This document shows positions 62,301-64,000 of a stretch of 64,000 nucleotides of DNA, piece by piece. The DNA lies in NCBI GenBank assembly GCA_041686855.1, contig JAWLDA010000009.1:1-64000 (forward strand), written 5' to 3'. The DNA is from JAWLDA01 sp041686855. Lineage in GTDB: Bacteria > Bacillota > Limnochordia > DTU080 > RSA5. A program made the translations under genes and the position numbers. Below the pieces are notes generated by a model. The model did no database searches. It was not told where the DNA came from and saw only the letters and a program-made list of their open reading frames with translations. How positions within the stretch are numbered: position 1 is the stretch's first letter; every line of letters begins with the position of its first letter.

Positions 62301-64000
62301 CGCAACGGAAGCCGAATCGTTGCAGGACTTCCTAACGACCTACGAACCCAAGACACAGGAGTTTACTGTTTACTCGAATGTGCACGGTACAGCGGAAGAC
62401 GAGGTGGCCTGGAAGCGTCATGCCGTAGGCAAGGTGATGCCGATCACCATGGACGACGAACCGCAGCCTCTTGATATGGCGCACCTTCGCTCGAACTGCC
62501 CGGCCCGAGTCGATGTCGACGCATTGTACGATGTGCTCGAAGAGTCGGGGCTCTCTTACGGTCCGCACTTTCGGACGATGGTGGACGTGCCCCGCGGTGC
62601 GCGCGAAGTCTTGGCGCGGATCGAGCGGCCGAAAAGTCGGGCGACGCACAACCAAACGGAACGCAACGATGCTTCCGTGGAGAAAGGCGAACGATACCTC
62701 CTCCATCCGACACTGCTCGACGGATGCTTTCAGGCCCTGTTGGCAGCGGTCGATCGTCCCTCCGGCGCTCCCGCCGATCCCTTCGTTCCGGTCTTCATTG
62801 AGAAGCTTTCACTCTATGCCCCGGTCGAAGCGGGCTGCTGGTGTTTTGGCCGGATCGTGGCAGAAGCGTCGAACGAGATCACGGGCGAGATTGACATATT
62901 GGACGAAGCGGGTCGCGTATGCGCTCGCGTGCAGGGACTGCGCTGCCGAGCAATCGCCGGGCCCCGGTCGACGCCGAAAAGCGATGAGTTGTATTACCGC
63001 TCCGTGTGGGAGGCGTGCCCGCTCGCGCCGACCGAGGCTGCAGAGGCCGCGGGAAGCCCCGGCGGTCTCGGGCTTTCCGCCGACGCAGGCGGAAGCGTCG
63101 AAACAGATCTCTGGCTGGTCGTGGCGGACAACGAGCAGCAGGCGAGCCCGGTGCAGGACGCCTTGGAGAGGCAGGGTGCATCGTGCGTCCTCGCGACATC
63201 GACCGACCGCGACGACTTCATCGCCGTGTGCAAGGAGCTCGCACCGCGCCCATTCTCTACCGTGCTTCTCTCGGGCAGCGTAGTGCCGGACTCCTCCCGA
63301 AGCACTGGTGAACGGACCCATACAAAGAGGGAGGCCTCCACTGACCGAGAGGGCGAGTCGGCCGATCACTCCGGTGTGATCGCCGGGGCCGCAACCCGTG
63401 AGGCACTGCGCGTTGTGCATCTGGTCCAGGCGCTTGCGGAGACGGTTTCGGACAGATCAATGACGCTGGGAATCGTCACGTTCGACGCCCAAGCGGTGGC
63501 GCCCGACGACGAGATCAGCGGTCTGGATCAGTCGCCACTTTGGGGTCTGGGTCAACTCATCGGACAGGAGCATCCGCACCTTCGCTGTAAGCTGATCGAT
63601 GTCGCGAGCGCCGAGTGGGCGCAAGCGGCGTCGGCGGTCGCGGCAGAGCTAACTTCAGGTAACCGGGACGCAGACGTGGCACTTCGGTCGGGAGCCCGCT
63701 TCGTCATGCGGTTCGATCGCGCCGGCGGCGGGATCGATGAACCGCGGGTCGTGGAGCGTAGCAGCCAAGATCCAATCCGTCTGGAACTGACGCGCCCGGG
63801 AGACTTAGACAGCCTCGCCTACTTCGAGACCGAACGGCGGCCGCCCGGGCCGGGTGAGATCGAAGTCGCGGTATGTGTCGGTGGCCTCAACTACAAAGAC
63901 GTGCTCAAAGCGACCGGGGCCCTCTCACCGAGCGTCTACGAGAACACGTGGTTTGGGACGCGGCTTGGGATGGACGGCGCCGGGCGAGTCACGGCGGTCG
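59329..64000 (+). CDS. Type I polyketide synthase, partial at the right edge
   Basis: The open frame runs without stop to the window end, at least 1557 aa. Domains in order: KS (IVGIGCRLPGG; active Cys199 in MDTACSSSL; EAHGTGT and NIGHLE histidines); AT (active Ser650 in GHSVGE; DVAYHSQQM, probably malonyl-type, uncertain); DH (His950 in DHKVGGATVVPG and LLHPTLLDGCFQA); a pseudo-KR structural segment; and the start of ER (GGLNYKDVLKATG). That is the order of a fully reducing module, so an iterative or single-module chain builder is plausible. Start TTG 59329 with AAAGGAG; the product is unknown. Confidence 0.93.
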   Translation, partial: MTADRSYGTELLRAPELTEFAEPPEPLAIVGIGCRLPGGVDSPDAYWNLLTGGVDAIVDVPPGRWDFRQFYDPDPAKPGKSYARQAGFLTHDPYSFDPTFFGISPREAEVLDPQQRLLLEATWEAFEDAGIQVERLSGSDTGVFIGGFTTDHQVNMLGAANREIINNHSPTGTCMTVLASRLSYTFNLMGPSVSMDTACSSSLVAGHYACQSLWTHECDLAILGGVNVMTIPEYFVAMSKGRFLSPDARCRAFDKDASGYARGEGAGVLLLKRLSAALRDCDTIYALVRGSGVNQDGQTNGMPFPNPNSQERLIRQVCQRAGVSPGRIAYVEAHGTGTQAGDFAEASALHAALSEGRSQGEICRIGSVKTNIGHLEAAAGVAGLIKAALCLKHREVPPNLHYRVPNPKIPFDDYCLRVVTERTPLEPIGPTLLAGVNSFGFGGTNAHIVLEEAPERNEPPATDSPSDRPVLVTLSAHDPDVLENLADEVKNTVTESSAGTLHDLAYTTNRRRSHLRHRLAVAADSLDDVVSGLKEFVSGGAHPALVSGHVLGDEERKVVFVYTGMGPQWWGMGRELAEREPVFRAALTECDQRFAAHAGWSVLEALGNDPRSSRVSEAQVAQPANFLIQMALTRLLASWGVRPDAVVGHSVGEVASAWASGALTLEDALRVSHHRSRLQQTTAGKGGMMALGLGERDASALVARRGFDDRLSIAAVNSGRSVTLAGEKEALSQLATGLETDGVFHRLLDVDVAYHSQQMEPIRGDLEAALSDLRPGPADVPLYSTVTGGRLDGAALSSDYWWANVRSTVRFNDAVKALLADGCTVLVEVGPHPVLRHAIQEILRDSGSAARLIPTLDRKKPETQAMIQTLATLYTLGFPLDWEAVAPKGRRVSLPSYPWKRSRYQLESRVSREYLRGTSGHPILNRRTDVPAPTWQVELSAQLFPFLPDHKVGGATVVPGAFYVEAGLAVGETLYKERACIIKDLAFHQVLATEAESLQDFLTTYEPKTQEFTVYSNVHGTAEDEVAWKRHAVGKVMPITMDDEPQPLDMAHLRSNCPARVDVDALYDVLEESGLSYGPHFRTMVDVPRGAREVLARIERPKSRATHNQTERNDASVEKGERYLLHPTLLDGCFQALLAAVDRPSGAPADPFVPVFIEKLSLYAPVEAGCWCFGRIVAEASNEITGEIDILDEAGRVCARVQGLRCRAIAGPRSTPKSDELYYRSVWEACPLAPTEAAEAAGSPGGLGLSADAGGSVETDLWLVVADNEQQASPVQDALERQGASCVLATSTDRDDFIAVCKELAPRPFSTVLLSGSVVPDSSRSTGERTHTKREASTDREGESADHSGVIAGAATREALRVVHLVQALAETVSDRSMTLGIVTFDAQAVAPDDEISGLDQSPLWGLGQLIGQEHPHLRCKLIDVASAEWAQAASAVAAELTSGNRDADVALRSGARFVMRFDRAGGGIDEPRVVERSSQDPIRLELTRPGDLDSLAYFETERRPPGPGEIEVAVCVGGLNYKDVLKATGALSPSVYENTWFGTRLGMDGAGRVTAV

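Overview
The window reads as one chromosomal segment of a diderm (outer-membrane) bacterium. Two complete two-partner secretion loci (TpsB outer-membrane pores with TpsA exoproteins) need an outer membrane. Strong AGGAGG-type ribosome sites, many GTG/TTG starts, a YczE-like membrane protein and numerous orphan sugar-binding proteins have a Bacillota-like flavour, so a diderm Bacillota lineage or a similar deep phylum is possible; I cannot place it further. No rRNA, tRNA, CRISPR array or insertion sequence was seen. TGA is an ordinary stop codon in many genes here.

Layout. 0.1-4.5 kb: solute-binding protein, secreted metallophosphoesterase, sugar isomerase/epimerase. 4.5-5.7 kb: NlpC/P60 lipoprotein and a decayed, frameshifted SulP permease fragment. 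5.6-14.1 kb: a thiamine operon with promoter, TPP riboswitch and a Shine-Dalgarno-masking hairpin, then thiD, a complete dipeptide-type ABC importer (binding protein, two permeases, two ATPases), a THI5/NMT1-like protein and an APH-fold kinase, joined by short overlaps. 14.3-33 kb: accessory catabolism, with binding proteins, two near-identical IclR regulators, a beta-lactamase-fold hydrolase with repeated C-terminal beta domains, a ceramidase-like protein, Gfo/Idh/MocA oxidoreductase, zinc alcohol dehydrogenase, amidohydrolase, IlvD/Edd dehydratase and sulfatase. This suits oxidation and desulfation of sugars or sugar acids. 33.3-41.9 kb: first TPS locus (tpsB then tpsA) facing a sensor kinase/response regulator pair. 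42-47.4 kb: LacI-family regulator, two FAD oxidoreductases and a binding protein in one operon. 47.7-55.3 kb: LuxR-type regulator and second TPS locus (tpsA with about 21 GLUG repeats, then tpsB).

55.4-64 kb: a DUF411/CopG-like secreted protein whose CxCC motif has its first cysteine codon replaced by an in-frame TGA followed by a plausible bacterial SECIS hairpin (a candidate selenoprotein); a MerR regulator with an SDR enzyme and an MFS exporter whose two promoters share the same operator inside a 20-bp spacer; an internally deleted CutC-like protein; and the start of a type I polyketide synthase (KS-AT-DH-pseudoKR-ER, running off the right edge) that starts at TTG and overlaps the stop of a 16-codon leader ORF.

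The least expected items are the candidate Sec-containing DUF411 protein, the TPP-riboswitch operon coupling thiamine genes to a dipeptide-type importer, the paired MerR promoters, and the alpha-helical, hydrophobic C-terminal payload of the first TpsA.
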